Source: Azospirillum agricola (GTDB lineage: Bacteria; Pseudomonadota; Alphaproteobacteria; Azospirillales; Azospirillaceae). Taken from it: a stretch of 64,000 nucleotides of DNA. Below the pieces are notes generated by a model. That model saw only the letters and a list, made by a program, of their open reading frames with translations. It had not been told where the DNA came from and did no database searches. Shown here one piece after another: positions 55,571 through 64,000 of the stretch. Position numbers and translations under genes: made by a program. Position 1 is the first letter of the stretch. Each line of letters begins with the position of its first letter. The DNA is taken from the NCBI RefSeq assembly GCF_017876095.1, contig NZ_JAGINM010000025.1:33498-97497 (forward strand), written 5' to 3'.

Positions 55571-56504
55571 AGCGCTCCGTCGCCTGCACCAGCGCCGCGC
55601 GGATGCCCGGCTCCATCGCCGAATGGCCGGCGTCGGGGATGATCCGGTAATCGGCCTCCGGCCAGGCCCGGTGCAGCTCGTCGGCCGAAATCGGCGGGCA
55701 GACCACGTCGTAGCGCCCTTGCACGATGATGCCGGGGATGTGGCGGATGCGGTGGACGTCGCGCAGCAGCTTGTCCTCCGGCTCGAAGCGGTTGGAGCGG
55801 AAATAGTGCGCCTCGATCCGCGCCAGCCCCAGCGCGTGGGTGTCCTCGCCGCTGGCGGCGATCAGCTCGGGCGAGGGCAGCAGCGACGAGCAGCTCCCCT
55901 CATAGACGCTCCACACCCGCGCCGCCGCCATCCGCACCAGCCGGTCGGGCGAGTCGAGCCGCTTCCAGTAGGCCTCCAGCAGGTCGCCGCGCTCGCCCTC
56001 CGGGATGTGGGCGGTGAAGGCGGCCCAGGCCTCCGGGAACAGCACGCGCATCGAATAGAGGAACCAGTCGATCTCGCTCTTCCGCATCAGGAAGATGCCG
56101 CGCAGGATCAGCCCCAGGCAGCGCTCCGGATGGGTCTGGGCGTAGGCCAGCGCCAGGGTCGAGCCCCAGGAGCCGCCGAACAGGTGCCAGCGCTCGATCC
56201 CCAGATGGCGGCGCAGCGTCTCGACATCCTCGACCAGCCGTTCGGTGGTGTTCTCACGGATCTCGCCGAGCGGGGTGGAGCGGCCGGCGCCGCGCTGGTC
56301 CATCACCACGATGCGGTAATGGGCCGGGTCGAAGAAGCGGCGGTGGGTCGGCGAGGCGCCCGCCCCCGGCCCGCCATGCAGGAACATCACCGGCACGCCG
56401 CGCGGGTTGCCCGCCTGCTCCCAATAGACCGTGTGGAGGCCGTCCACGGCCAGCGTGCCAGTCTGGTACGGGTCGATGGGCGGGTAGAATTCGCTGCGGG
56501 GCAT
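55554..56504 (-). CDS. pip: Proline iminopeptidase
   Basis: 316 residues of the S33 alpha/beta-hydrolase family. HGGPG is at 43-47 (oxyanion loop), nucleophile Ser112 in GGSWGSTLAL, Asp in GRYDVVCPP and His in AGHSAMEP. The N-terminus YPPIDPYQTGTLAVDGLHTV is typical. It removes N-terminal proline from peptides in the cytoplasm. The ATG is at 56504. It converges on and slightly overlaps ampR, which is probably without regulatory meaning. Confidence 0.95.
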   Translation of the reverse strand: MPRSEFYPPIDPYQTGTLAVDGLHTVYWEQAGNPRGVPVMFLHGGPGAGASPTHRRFFDPAHYRIVVMDQRGAGRSTPLGEIRENTTERLVEDVETLRRHLGIERWHLFGGSWGSTLALAYAQTHPERCLGLILRGIFLMRKSEIDWFLYSMRVLFPEAWAAFTAHIPEGERGDLLEAYWKRLDSPDRLVRMAAARVWSVYEGSCSSLLPSPELIAASGEDTHALGLARIEAHYFRSNRFEPEDKLLRDVHRIRHIPGIIVQGRYDVVCPPISADELHRAWPEADYRIIPDAGHSAMEPGIRAALVQATERFKEYR

Positions 56505-56600
56505 GGGGGTCGGTCCTGTGATGCGGAGGTCGAGTGTAAAGGAGCGGCCGCGCCTTGCGCCAGAGTGGAAAACCCTGGCCGGCCGTCTGGCCGGCGGCGC

Positions 56601-57443
56601 TTAGGGGAGCTTCCGTCCGGCCATGTGCCCGAGATAGGCGATCACCCGCTCCAGGTCGGCGTCGCTCAGCATCGCCGGGTCGAAGCCGGGCATCCGCTGC
56701 TCCGGCCAGCTCCGCACCGAGCGCGGGTCGCGGATCAGCCGGGCCAGCCCGGCCGGGGTCAGATACTCGGTCGGGTTCATCGGCCGGTTCAGGTCCGGCC
56801 CGACCTCGGCGCTCCCGGCGCCGCTCAGCCGGTGGCAGGCCATGCATTGCGTGACGAACACCGCCTGCCCGGCGCGGGCGGCCGAGTCGGACGGCAGCGC
56901 CGCGTCCACCGCGAGTTGCGGCCAGCGCTTCAGCGGGTCGTCGACGCTGACGAGGCGGGCGAGCTGGTAGGGCCACTGCTCGCTGCGGACGCCCGACGCC
57001 TCCGGCCGCACCCAGACCAGATAGAAGGGGCCGGCCGACACCGTCTTGCCGGGCAGCGGCGGCCAGGGCCGGTCGGCCGGCTCCACCGCCAGGAAGGCGA
57101 CCGCCCCCTGGTCATCCGTTCGCAGGCACAGCTCGGGCGGCAGGGTCGCGGCGAAACCGTCGCTCGCCACCCCCTCCAGCACCGCGTCGGCCGGAAAACG
57201 GTCGAGGCCGATCAGGCTGGCCAGCGGCACCGCGCGGTAGCGCATGGGACCGCCATAGGCGACGTCGGCCGGTATGTCCACCGTCACCGCATCGGGGCGG
57301 GCCAGCAGCGCGTCGCGGTCGAACCTGCGCTCGATTCCGCCGACGGCGATGGTCAGTTCCGGCCCGCCGGCCAATGCCGGGGCCGAGGCCGGGACCATTG
57401 CCGCGAAGAGCAGCCAGCAGGCGGCCAGCAGGCGTGCGATCAT
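56601..57443 (-). CDS. Sulfite-oxidase-fold domain fused to a c-type cytochrome domain
   Basis: 280 residues. Signal peptide at 1-25 (PASAPALAG). The region about 28-165 resembles the molybdopterin-binding domain of sulfite oxidase-like proteins (PELTIAVGGIERRFDRDALL...YRAVPLASLIG) but is short and may not bind cofactor. The C-terminal cytochrome c domain has CMACH (heme) and QRMPGFDP (axial Met). It could pass electrons in the periplasm. Its ATG overlaps the stop of the upstream SNase-like gene (ATGA), with GAGGAGG before it. Confidence 0.75.
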   Translation of the reverse strand: MIARLLAACWLLFAAMVPASAPALAGGPELTIAVGGIERRFDRDALLARPDAVTVDIPADVAYGGPMRYRAVPLASLIGLDRFPADAVLEGVASDGFAATLPPELCLRTDDQGAVAFLAVEPADRPWPPLPGKTVSAGPFYLVWVRPEASGVRSEQWPYQLARLVSVDDPLKRWPQLAVDAALPSDSAARAGQAVFVTQCMACHRLSGAGSAEVGPDLNRPMNPTEYLTPAGLARLIRDPRSVRSWPEQRMPGFDPAMLSDADLERVIAYLGHMAGRKLP

Positions 57444-58276
57444 TCGGAATCCTCCTCTTCGATGTCGGCGTCCGCGGCGGCATCCACAGGCGGCGAAGGC
57501 CGCGCCGGCGCCGCGCCACCCTCCAGCCGCTCGATCTGCTCCGGGTGCGTGATGTCGATCATGGGGCCGCTGCGCAGGCCGATCCAGCCGCGAACGCGGA
57601 CGCGCCGCCCCTCGTAGGACAGCGGATCGATGCCGGCCTTGGCGAAATCGCGCATCACCGGGCGCGAAATGTGGACCGTCACGTCGGTGCGCCAGTCCTC
57701 GCCGAAATCGAGATAGGCCTCGCCGCCGGTCTTGGAGACCCGGAGTACGCGCCCCTCGACGATCTGGAAGCTGTCGCGGTCGCGGGCCAGCGCTCCGGGA
57801 TCGGCGTCGCGCACGGCGTAGACGCGGGTCCGCCACAGCCCGCGCCGCGCGCCGCGCGCGCCGTCCTCCGTCGCCAGCATCTCGCGGGCGTAGGCGCGCG
57901 CGTCCGGCCGCGTGTGGACGCGGGCATGGCCGCGCGCCAGCATCTCCGCCTGGAGCCACAGCCCGTCGTCGCGCAGCAGATGCGCCATCGTCCGGCCGTG
58001 ACGGTCGGGCGCGGTCTCGCCGTGCGTCGTCACCAGCCGGCCGAGCGCCAGCTCCGACAGGGCCGCCGCCGCCGCCTCGGCCAGCGGCCAGCGCCGTTCC
58101 TCGTCGGAAGGCGCGTTGCGCGGCGGCTTGGCGGCCTCGATGCCGGCGAGCCGGATCCGGCGCCCGTCCTCCAGCTCCAGCGTGTCGCCGTCGAGAACAG
58201 CGGTCACGCGCCAGCGCTCCACCGGCGCGGCGGCCGCCAGCAACAGGCTGAGCGCGAGCAGGCAGAAGCGGCGCAT
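57440..58276 (-). CDS. Exported SNase-fold (thermonuclease-like) protein with OB extension
   Basis: 278 residues. The N-terminal export signal is MRRFCLLALSLLLAAAAPVE. The SNase domain (about 22-150) has TAVLDGDTLELEDGRRIRLA followed by GIEAAKPPRN and DRHGRTMAHLL with the second Arg. The C-terminal part (FQIVEGRVLRVSKTGGEAYL then DFGEDWRTDVTV) looks like a second OB-like domain, and it ends in an acidic tail. Nuclease activity is unproven. It is translationally coupled to the cytochrome protein, so the pair probably acts in the periplasm together. Confidence 0.8.
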   Translation of the reverse strand: MRRFCLLALSLLLAAAAPVERWRVTAVLDGDTLELEDGRRIRLAGIEAAKPPRNAPSDEERRWPLAEAAAAALSELALGRLVTTHGETAPDRHGRTMAHLLRDDGLWLQAEMLARGHARVHTRPDARAYAREMLATEDGARGARRGLWRTRVYAVRDADPGALARDRDSFQIVEGRVLRVSKTGGEAYLDFGEDWRTDVTVHISRPVMRDFAKAGIDPLSYEGRRVRVRGWIGLRSGPMIDITHPEQIERLEGGAAPARPSPPVDAAADADIEEEDSE

Positions 58277-58340
58277 GGCGGTCGATCGGGAGCCACGGTG
58301 TCGGTGGGAACAACCGCCGGCCGGCGGGGTTCTGACCGGT

Positions 58341-59807
58341 ATGCCGAGCTTCCCGCCCAACCGCAACCTCCGCCGCTGCCTCGCCAGCATCCTGGCCACC
58401 GGCCTGACCGCGCTGTGGCTGGTCGCGGCCCCGCCATCCCCCGCCCAGGCCGGCCTGTTCGACGGAAACGAGCAGGCCGTCGGCGCCCAGGAGCACCCGA
58501 AGATCCTGGCGCAGTTCGGCGGCGCCGTGAAGGACGCCCGGCTCCAGGGCTACGTCGACCAGCTCGGCCGCCGGCTGGCCGCCACCACCGAACGCGCCCG
58601 CGACCCCTGGACCTTCACCGTGCTGGACAGCGAGGTGGTGAACGCCTTCGCCTTGCCCGGCGGCTACATCTACGTCACCCGCGGCCTGCTGGCGCTCGCC
58701 AAGGACGAGGCCGAGGTCGCCGGCGTGCTGGCCCACGAGATCGGCCACGTCACCGCCCATCATTCCGCCCAGCGCCAGACCCGCGAGACCATCGCCGGGC
58801 TGCTGGCCGCCGGGGCCGGGCTTCTGTTCGGCAACGAAACGGCTGCCCAGCTCGCCGGGCTCGGCGGCACCGCGCTGGTCGCCAGCTACTCGCGCGAGCA
58901 GGAGACCGAGGCCGACGAGCTGGGCGTCGCCACGCTGGAGCGCGCCGGCTACGATCCCTTCGCCATGGCGACCTTCCTGGAGACGCTGCGGCGCGACAGC
59001 CAGTACGCGGGCCTGCGGGAAGGCCGGAGGACCGACGGCGGCTTCGACTTCTTCGCCAGCCATCCGCAGACCGAGGACCGAGTCCGCCACGCCGCCGACC
59101 TGGCCCGCGCCCGCCCGCCCGGCGGCGTCCGGCCGCGCGAGCCCTACCTCGCCGCCGTCGACGGCATGATCTACGGCGACAGCCCGGAGAACGGCTTCGT
59201 CCGTGGCCGGACCTTCGCCCATCCAGGCCTTGGAATTTCCTTTTCGGTTCCGGAAGGATACAGCCTGCTGAACGGAGCCGAGCAGGTCATCGCCAAGAGC
59301 AGGAGCGGTGCCGCGCTCGCCTTCGACGGCGGCCCGGCGGGTGGTGTGCGCGACCCGGCCGATTATCTGGCCCGCGTCTGGGGCAAGGGCGCCAGTCTCC
59401 AGGGCCTCCAGGCGACCACCATCGGCGGCCTGCCCGCCGCGACCGCCGTGACGCGCGGGGAGACCGGCGGGGAAGCCGCCGACATCCGTCTGGTCGCCAT
59501 CCGTTTCGACAACGACACGTTCTATCGCTTCACCTTCCTGGCCCCGGCCGGGGGGCTGGCGCGCGCCGATCGCGATTTCCAGGCCACCGCCAACAGCTTC
59601 CACCGGCTGACCCGGCAGGAGGCGGCGCAGCTTCAGCCACGCCGCCTCCGGGTCGTCGCCGTCCAGCCGGGCGACAGCATCGAGGGCTTCGTCCGCCGCA
59701 TGCCGCAGGAGCCCTACGCCGAGGAATTGTTCCGGATCATCAACGATCTTCCGCCGGGAGCACCGCTGACTCCCGGACAGGCGGTGAAGCTGATCGAAAG
59801 CCGCTGA
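58341..59807 (+). CDS. M48-family periplasmic metalloprotease (BepA/LoiP-like)
   Basis: 488 residues. A signal peptide (about 1-37) leads to the M48 protease domain with HEIGH at 132-136 and the EADELG third-ligand region. After about residue 270 comes a variable domain, and the last 60 residues (VVAVQPGDSIEGFVRRMPQE...LTPGQAVKLI) resemble a LysM-like peptidoglycan-binding end. Such proteases monitor outer-membrane protein assembly. The ATG is at 58341; it shares a 64-bp divergent promoter region with the SNase-like gene. Confidence 0.88.
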   Translation: MPSFPPNRNLRRCLASILATGLTALWLVAAPPSPAQAGLFDGNEQAVGAQEHPKILAQFGGAVKDARLQGYVDQLGRRLAATTERARDPWTFTVLDSEVVNAFALPGGYIYVTRGLLALAKDEAEVAGVLAHEIGHVTAHHSAQRQTRETIAGLLAAGAGLLFGNETAAQLAGLGGTALVASYSREQETEADELGVATLERAGYDPFAMATFLETLRRDSQYAGLREGRRTDGGFDFFASHPQTEDRVRHAADLARARPPGGVRPREPYLAAVDGMIYGDSPENGFVRGRTFAHPGLGISFSVPEGYSLLNGAEQVIAKSRSGAALAFDGGPAGGVRDPADYLARVWGKGASLQGLQATTIGGLPAATAVTRGETGGEAADIRLVAIRFDNDTFYRFTFLAPAGGLARADRDFQATANSFHRLTRQEAAQLQPRRLRVVAVQPGDSIEGFVRRMPQEPYAEELFRIINDLPPGAPLTPGQAVKLIESR

Positions 59808-59902
59808 CGGGTTTCCCTGTCACAGATTTCGCGTCGCACGATAACGGATTTCGCGCCGCGCGATGGTTGCTCCCGCCGGTGCGCCTGGGTACCCTGCCGG
59901 CC

Positions 59903-61900
59903 ATGGTCGACGCCCCAACAGCACCCCCGGCGGACAGCGCGCGGGCAGCCAGGATGGCGGCCGGAGCGGGAGCCGGCCGGGCCGCCCGCAAACGGCTGCG
60001 GCTGCCCATAGCGGCGGTCCTGGTCGCCGGCTTCGGCTCGCTGATGCTGCTGGCGGTGGCCAGCGTGCTGGTGCTGGGGCTGGTCAGCGCCGGAACCAAC
60101 ACCTTCGCCCTGCTGAACGACAAGGCCGATCTGGCTCTGGCCGGGGTCGAGGTGCGGGTCCGCCACCAGCTCGACCCGGCGCGTGACATGGCGCGCTTCC
60201 TCGCCGGCCTGATCGAGCGCGCCGACCTCGACCCCGCCGACTCGAACGCGATGCTCATGACGCTGCGCGGCGCCCTGGCGGCGGCCCCCGACGTGACCGG
60301 CGTCGCCTTCCTGCGCCCCGACCTGACCGGCTTGCGGGCCGGGCGGCTGAACGGCGGGCTGGTCGCCGGCCCCTTCGACATGCAGGGGGAACCCGACATC
60401 CCGCCGGAAATGCTGGACGGCCCCAACCGCAGCGCCGCCACCTGGGTCGATCCGCGCTGGTCGAAGGAGGCGTCGAACAGCTTCGTCTCGCTCTACCAGC
60501 CGGTGCGGCGCGATGGGCGCTATCTGGGGCAGCTCGCGGTCGCCGTGTCGCTCGGCGACCTGTCGCGCTTCCTGTCTCTGCTCTATGTCGAGCAGGGGCT
60601 GAACGCCTTCGTCCTCTACGACCACTCCCATGTGCTGGCCCACCCGGCGCTGGTCGGCCGCAGCTTCGACTTCTCCAACAAGCCGGACGGCCCGCCGCTG
60701 CCGCGCACCGACCAGGTCGACGACCCGGCCCTGGCGGCGCTGTGGACCAGCGGCACCCCGGTGCAGGCGCTGAAGAAGCGGGTCGAGGGCAAGGCCGTCA
60801 GCGTCATGGGCGACGACTACCTGTTCCTGATGCGCGCCATGTCCGGCTATGGCCAGCAGGACTGGATCATCGGCATCGGTTTCCGTGAAAGCGAGATGAA
60901 CGGCGAGGTCCGGCGGCTCTACAAGACCGGGCTGGTCGGGCTCGCCATCCTGCTGGTCTCGGTCGGGGTGGCGCTGTATGTCGGGCGCAAGATCAGCCGG
61001 CAGGTCGCCCGGCTGGCCGAGGCCGCCGACCGCGTCCGCGCCTTCGAGTTCCGCGCCATTCCGGAGCTCCCCGATTCCCGTCTGCGCGAGATGGCCCGCG
61101 CCGCGAGCGCCTTCAACGCCATGGTCGCCGGCCTGCGCTGGTTCGAGACCTACGTCCCGAAGGCCCTGGTGCTGCGGCTGATGCGCCAGCGCGAGGGGCT
61201 GCCCGGCGACGCCGGGGGAGGCGGGTTGGCCTCGGTGCAGCGCGAGGTGACGGTGATGTTCACCGACATCCGCGGCTTTTCCCGCATGGCCGAGCGCATG
61301 GCCGCCGCCGACACCGCCGCCCTGCTGAACGAGCATTTCACCCTGCTCGCCGCCTGCATCGAGGCGGAGGGCGGCACGGTGGACAAGTTCATCGGCGATT
61401 CGCTGATGGCCTTCTGGGGCGCGCCCGAGGCGCAGGAGGACCACGCCGCCCGCGCGCTGCGCGCCGCCCACGCCATCCACCAAGCGGTGAGCGCCGACAA
61501 CCGCCGCCGGACCGCCGCCGGGCAGGCGCCGATCCAGATGCGGATCGGGCTGCACAGCGGCCCGGTGGTGGTCGGCAACATCGGCTCGGACAGCCGGATG
61601 AACTACACCATCATCGGCGACACGGTGAACGTCGCGGCGCGCATCGAGGAGTTGTCCGCCGCCCTCCAGGGCGAGGCGGAGGTGATCATCCTGACCAGCG
61701 GCGTCACCGCGGCCAAGGGCGGCGGCGCGGCCCCGCTGGTGCGCCAGGGCGGGCGTTCCCTGCGCGGCCGCACCGGGATGACCGAGCTGTGGCGGCTGGT
61801 CGCGACCGGCGCCGACTCGCCGGGGACGCCCCCACCGATGGACACGGCCGCCGCCGTCCCGTCCCCCGAGACGGCCGGAATCACACCGGCGGCCCGATAA
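59903..61900 (+). CDS. Membrane-bound class III adenylate/guanylate cyclase with dCache-like sensor
   Basis: 665 residues. TM1 (about 33-57), an extracytoplasmic sensor (about 60-340), TM2 (about 345-365), a HAMP-like segment and a cyclase catalytic domain (about 430-615). The catalytic core includes VTVMFTDIRGFSRMAERM (metal Asp), TVDKFIGDSLMAFWGAPE (second metal Asp) and NYTIIGDTVNVAARIE. The enzyme should make cAMP (or cGMP) in response to an external signal. The ATG is at 59903; the same frame is open far upstream but in the wrong register for the protease gene. Confidence 0.9.
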   Translation: MVDAPTAPPADSARAARMAAGAGAGRAARKRLRLPIAAVLVAGFGSLMLLAVASVLVLGLVSAGTNTFALLNDKADLALAGVEVRVRHQLDPARDMARFLAGLIERADLDPADSNAMLMTLRGALAAAPDVTGVAFLRPDLTGLRAGRLNGGLVAGPFDMQGEPDIPPEMLDGPNRSAATWVDPRWSKEASNSFVSLYQPVRRDGRYLGQLAVAVSLGDLSRFLSLLYVEQGLNAFVLYDHSHVLAHPALVGRSFDFSNKPDGPPLPRTDQVDDPALAALWTSGTPVQALKKRVEGKAVSVMGDDYLFLMRAMSGYGQQDWIIGIGFRESEMNGEVRRLYKTGLVGLAILLVSVGVALYVGRKISRQVARLAEAADRVRAFEFRAIPELPDSRLREMARAASAFNAMVAGLRWFETYVPKALVLRLMRQREGLPGDAGGGGLASVQREVTVMFTDIRGFSRMAERMAAADTAALLNEHFTLLAACIEAEGGTVDKFIGDSLMAFWGAPEAQEDHAARALRAAHAIHQAVSADNRRRTAAGQAPIQMRIGLHSGPVVVGNIGSDSRMNYTIIGDTVNVAARIEELSAALQGEAEVIILTSGVTAAKGGGAAPLVRQGGRSLRGRTGMTELWRLVATGADSPGTPPPMDTAAAVPSPETAGITPAAR

Positions 61901-61988
61901 TTCCCGCTGCGGGATGGCAGCCGGGACGCACCGGTGCCATAGTGCGCGTTACAACCCCTTCCATTGCCCATCGGATGAGGACACCGCC

Positions 61989-62618
61989 GTGACGCTCGAA
62001 CTTTGGATCGTCTACGCGCTCGCGGCCATCGGCCTGTCGCTGACGCCGGGACCGAACGGCCTGCTGTCGCTGACCCATGGCGTGCGTTTCGGCTTCGCCC
62101 GCACCGTCTTCACGGTGCTCGGCGGCGTCTGCGGTTTCCTGGTGCTGGTCGCGGCGTCGCTGGCCGGGATGGGCGCGCTGCTTGCTGCCTCCGAAACCGC
62201 CTTCACCATCGCCAAATGGATCGGCGCCGCCTATCTGGTCTATCTCGGCATCCGCTTGTGGCGGGCGCCGGCTGCCACCGTCAGCGCCGACGCCGATGCG
62301 GGAACCGCGAGGCACGCCGCCAGCCCGCTGCGGCTGTTCGCCCAGGGCTTCCTGGTCGCCGCGTCGAACCCGAAGGCGATGATCTTCTTCGCCGCCTTCC
62401 TGCCCCAGTTCATGGTTCCGGGCGCATCCTTCTGGCTGCAATTCGCCGTTCTCGGTGGCACCTTCGCCCTGACGGAATTCTGTTACGAACTGGTGCTGGC
62501 CGGCATGGCCCAGCGCATCGCCCCCTGGCTCGGCCGCCATGGGCGCTGGTTCAACCGCGTCACCGGCGGCACCTTCGTCGGCATCGGCGGGCTGATGGCG
62601 ACGGCACACCGGGTCTGA
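61989..62618 (+). CDS. LysE/RhtB-family exporter
   Basis: 209 residues with about six membrane helices. The N-terminus WIVYALAAIGLSLTPGPNGL then LSLTHGVRFG has the TPGPN family signature. SNPKAMIFFAAFLPQF is the middle block. These proteins export amino acids or homoserine lactones; the substrate is unknown. GTG start at 61989 with GAGGA upstream. It lies 88 bp after the cyclase gene. Confidence 0.92.
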   Translation: MTLELWIVYALAAIGLSLTPGPNGLLSLTHGVRFGFARTVFTVLGGVCGFLVLVAASLAGMGALLAASETAFTIAKWIGAAYLVYLGIRLWRAPAATVSADADAGTARHAASPLRLFAQGFLVAASNPKAMIFFAAFLPQFMVPGASFWLQFAVLGGTFALTEFCYELVLAGMAQRIAPWLGRHGRWFNRVTGGTFVGIGGLMATAHRV

Positions 62619-62646
62619 CGCCCGGTCCCACCGCCTACCGGACAGG

Positions 62647-63723
62647 CTACGCGCGTTCGCGCACCTCCGCGATCCGCCCCCGGAAGTGATCGACCTCCCG
62701 GCGCCGTTCCCGCTTGTCGGCATACATCAGCGCATCGGCGTCGCGCAGCGCCTGCTCGGGCGATGTCGAGAAGGGGTCGGCGTGGAGCACGCCGAAGCTC
62801 GCCCCCGGATACGCGAAGCTGCACGGGCCGAGAGCGAACTCGCCTTCGATCAGGGACGCCAGCCTCCGCCGCGTCGCCTCGGCCACCGACGCTCCCGCCA
62901 TCTCGCCCGACGGCACCAGACCGACGACGATGAACTCGTCGCCCCCGAGCCGCCCGAGCACGTCACCGGTGCGCAGCCCGCCGGACAGGCGATGCCCGAC
63001 CTCGATGAGGAACGCATCGCCGGCGTCATGCCCATAGGTGTCGTTGATGCTCTTGAACCCGTCGAGATCGATGAAGACGATCAGCACCCGCTGCCCCGTC
63101 CTCTCCGCCAGAGTGAACATGCGCCCCAGCGCCATGAGGGCGAAGCGCCGGTTCGGCAGCCCCGTCAGGGCATCGGTGGAGGATTCCGCCTCCAGCGCCG
63201 CGTTCGCCTTCTGCAACTGTTCCAGCAGCTGCTCCCGCTGGATGTGCTGGGCGATCAGCGTCGAGAAGAGCGTCAGGACCTGCCGTCCTTCCCGTGAAAA
63301 AGGCCGGCTCTCCGTGCTCGCGGCACACAGCGTCCCATACAGCCGGTTGTCGTCGAGATAGACCGGCGTGCTGGCGTAGGTCCGGATGCCGAGGCTTCGG
63401 GCGGCTTCCGAGTCCCCCCAGCAGGCGGAAACGTCTTCCGTGTAGGAACGCCCTTCGTCCAGCGCCCGCTTGCACAGCGTATCGTCCCAAGGAACCGACA
63501 GCCCTTCTGGAATTTGCATCGTCTTGCTGTTGCGGGAAAAGATGATGGTCTGGACACCGGCGTCCGCGTCGATGCGGGTCAGATAGGTGCTCTCCAATCC
63601 GGTGATCAGTTCCAGCAACTCCAGCAAAGGGTGGGTCAGCTGCCCAACGGTGCGGGCCGACACCAACGTGCTGGAAACCCGCTCCAGAAACTCCTGAGGG
63701 ACCATTGCGTTGATCTGATTCAT
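62647..63723 (-). CDS. GAF-GGDEF diguanylate cyclase
   Basis: 358 residues from the chosen ATG 63723. A GAF domain (about 25-165) is followed by a short coiled-coil and an intact GGDEF domain (about 195-350; RLGGDEFIVV, DALTGLPNRRFAL, SINDTYGHDAGDA). There is no transmembrane segment. It should synthesise c-di-GMP when the GAF ligand binds. An RxxD I-site is not evident. Upstream in-frame starts (to about 63807) exist, one with GGGAAG before it, so the N-terminus could be up to 28 residues longer. Confidence 0.9.
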   Translation of the reverse strand: MNQINAMVPQEFLERVSSTLVSARTVGQLTHPLLELLELITGLESTYLTRIDADAGVQTIIFSRNSKTMQIPEGLSVPWDDTLCKRALDEGRSYTEDVSACWGDSEAARSLGIRTYASTPVYLDDNRLYGTLCAASTESRPFSREGRQVLTLFSTLIAQHIQREQLLEQLQKANAALEAESSTDALTGLPNRRFALMALGRMFTLAERTGQRVLIVFIDLDGFKSINDTYGHDAGDAFLIEVGHRLSGGLRTGDVLGRLGGDEFIVVGLVPSGEMAGASVAEATRRRLASLIEGEFALGPCSFAYPGASFGVLHADPFSTSPEQALRDADALMYADKRERRREVDHFRGRIAEVRERA

Positions 63724-63869
63724 GGATGGCACGCCCCTATGCTGTGAACCACACCCAATTTCCGCGAGCTTATCGCCTTGAGTTTCCATCACCATCGCGC
63801 TTCCCACAGCCGATGCGTGTTCGCGCGATTCGACGCTGGCGGTTCGGCCTTTCTGTCTGGAGACGAGGA

Positions 63870-63904
63870 AAAGCCCCTGAAAGCGAAGCTTTCAGGGGCT
63901 TTGA
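63870..63904 (-). terminator. Terminator of tRNA-fMet
   Basis: A long near-perfect stem (AAAGCCCCTGAAAGC with GCTTTCAGGGGCTTT, loop GAA/TTC) lies just after the tRNA, with T on both sides. Confidence 0.9.
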
Positions 63905-63906
63905 TT

Positions 63907-63983
<77 letters not shown>

Positions 63984-64000
63984 GTTGCCGGTGTGCGTGA

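Noticed and set aside
57374..59902. Upstream part of the 1508-codon frame that ends with the cyclase
   Set aside because: This frame overlaps the SNase-like and M48 genes out of register; only the part from ATG 59903 has cyclase and sensor motifs.

Overview
The window reads as high-GC alphaproteobacterial DNA, most like Azospirillum or a close Rhodospirillales relative. This is inferred from gene families and order: DUF1674/SDHAF4 divergent from htpX, an NDUFAF5-like methyltransferase near comF-grxC-nitrilase-DUF1178, DUF485-actP with a DUF294 signalling protein, several c-di-GMP/cyclase signalling proteins, and an initiator tRNA with an A-U pair in its anticodon stem. Housekeeping genes (lepA, rpmI-rplT, pheS-pheT, three tRNAs) indicate a main chromosome or essential chromid. 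No prophage, rRNA operon or CRISPR array is visible.

Layout. 0-8 kb: a truncated GST-like gene, two tandem tRNA-Gly(GCC) genes with duplicated terminators, a pentapeptide-repeat protein, a calcium-type PQQ ethanol dehydrogenase, a NarL-type regulator, a PAS-GGDEF-EAL protein and a universal stress protein. 8.1-9.9 kb: a RepA-type replication initiator flanked by 17-bp iterons, an AT-rich patch and a 32-bp palindrome, followed by a secreted nuclease. This is the most unusual block. 10-17.5 kb: SDHAF4-like protein, htpX, a DHH phosphoesterase, a CbiB-like protein, an ankyrin protein, small membrane/stress proteins, a TauE/SafE-DsbD-like membrane protein and a CatB-type acetyltransferase. 17.6-22.3 kb: NDUFAF5-like methyltransferase, an orphan fliQ, comF, grxC, nitrilase, a methyltransferase and DUF1178.

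22.5-27.1 kb: acetate-uptake operon DUF485-actP with an FNR-like site, then a cNMP/CBS/DUF294 protein and a degenerate DnaQ-fold protein. 27.4-33 kb: amino-acid ABC binding protein, SpoU methylase, zinc-type asparaginase with a His-rich tail, AraC/GyrI regulator and a methyltransferase. 33-39.9 kb: amtB with a strong sigma-54 promoter, divergent from glgC-glgA, then lepA. 40-46.7 kb is accessory-like: a fused DUF2382 stress protein, a MITE-like element, two divergent ribbon-helix-helix proteins around an AT-rich palindrome, a 23-residue hydrophobic peptide, a DUF1289 protein, a second unrelated asparaginase, and a LysR gene facing a small gene across a 23-bp palindrome. 46.7-49.2 kb: HD-GYP response regulator and a lone receiver next to an AT-rich island. 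49.2-53.4 kb: pheT-pheS and rplT-rpmI. 53.7-56.5 kb: class D beta-lactamase divergent from ampR, then proline iminopeptidase. 56.6-64 kb: cytochrome-c/sulfite-oxidase-fold protein with an SNase-like lipoprotein-sized partner, M48 protease, adenylate cyclase, LysE exporter, GAF-GGDEF protein and tRNA-fMet.

Four long inverted repeats built on ACACRGATGAACACRGAT lie between genes at 13.1, 31.5, 37.8 and 53.6 kb. Functional themes are nitrogen scavenging (amtB, two asparaginases, amino-acid binding protein), carbon storage and acetate/alcohol use, and nucleotide second-messenger signalling. All homology statements come from reading sequence motifs; no database search was run.
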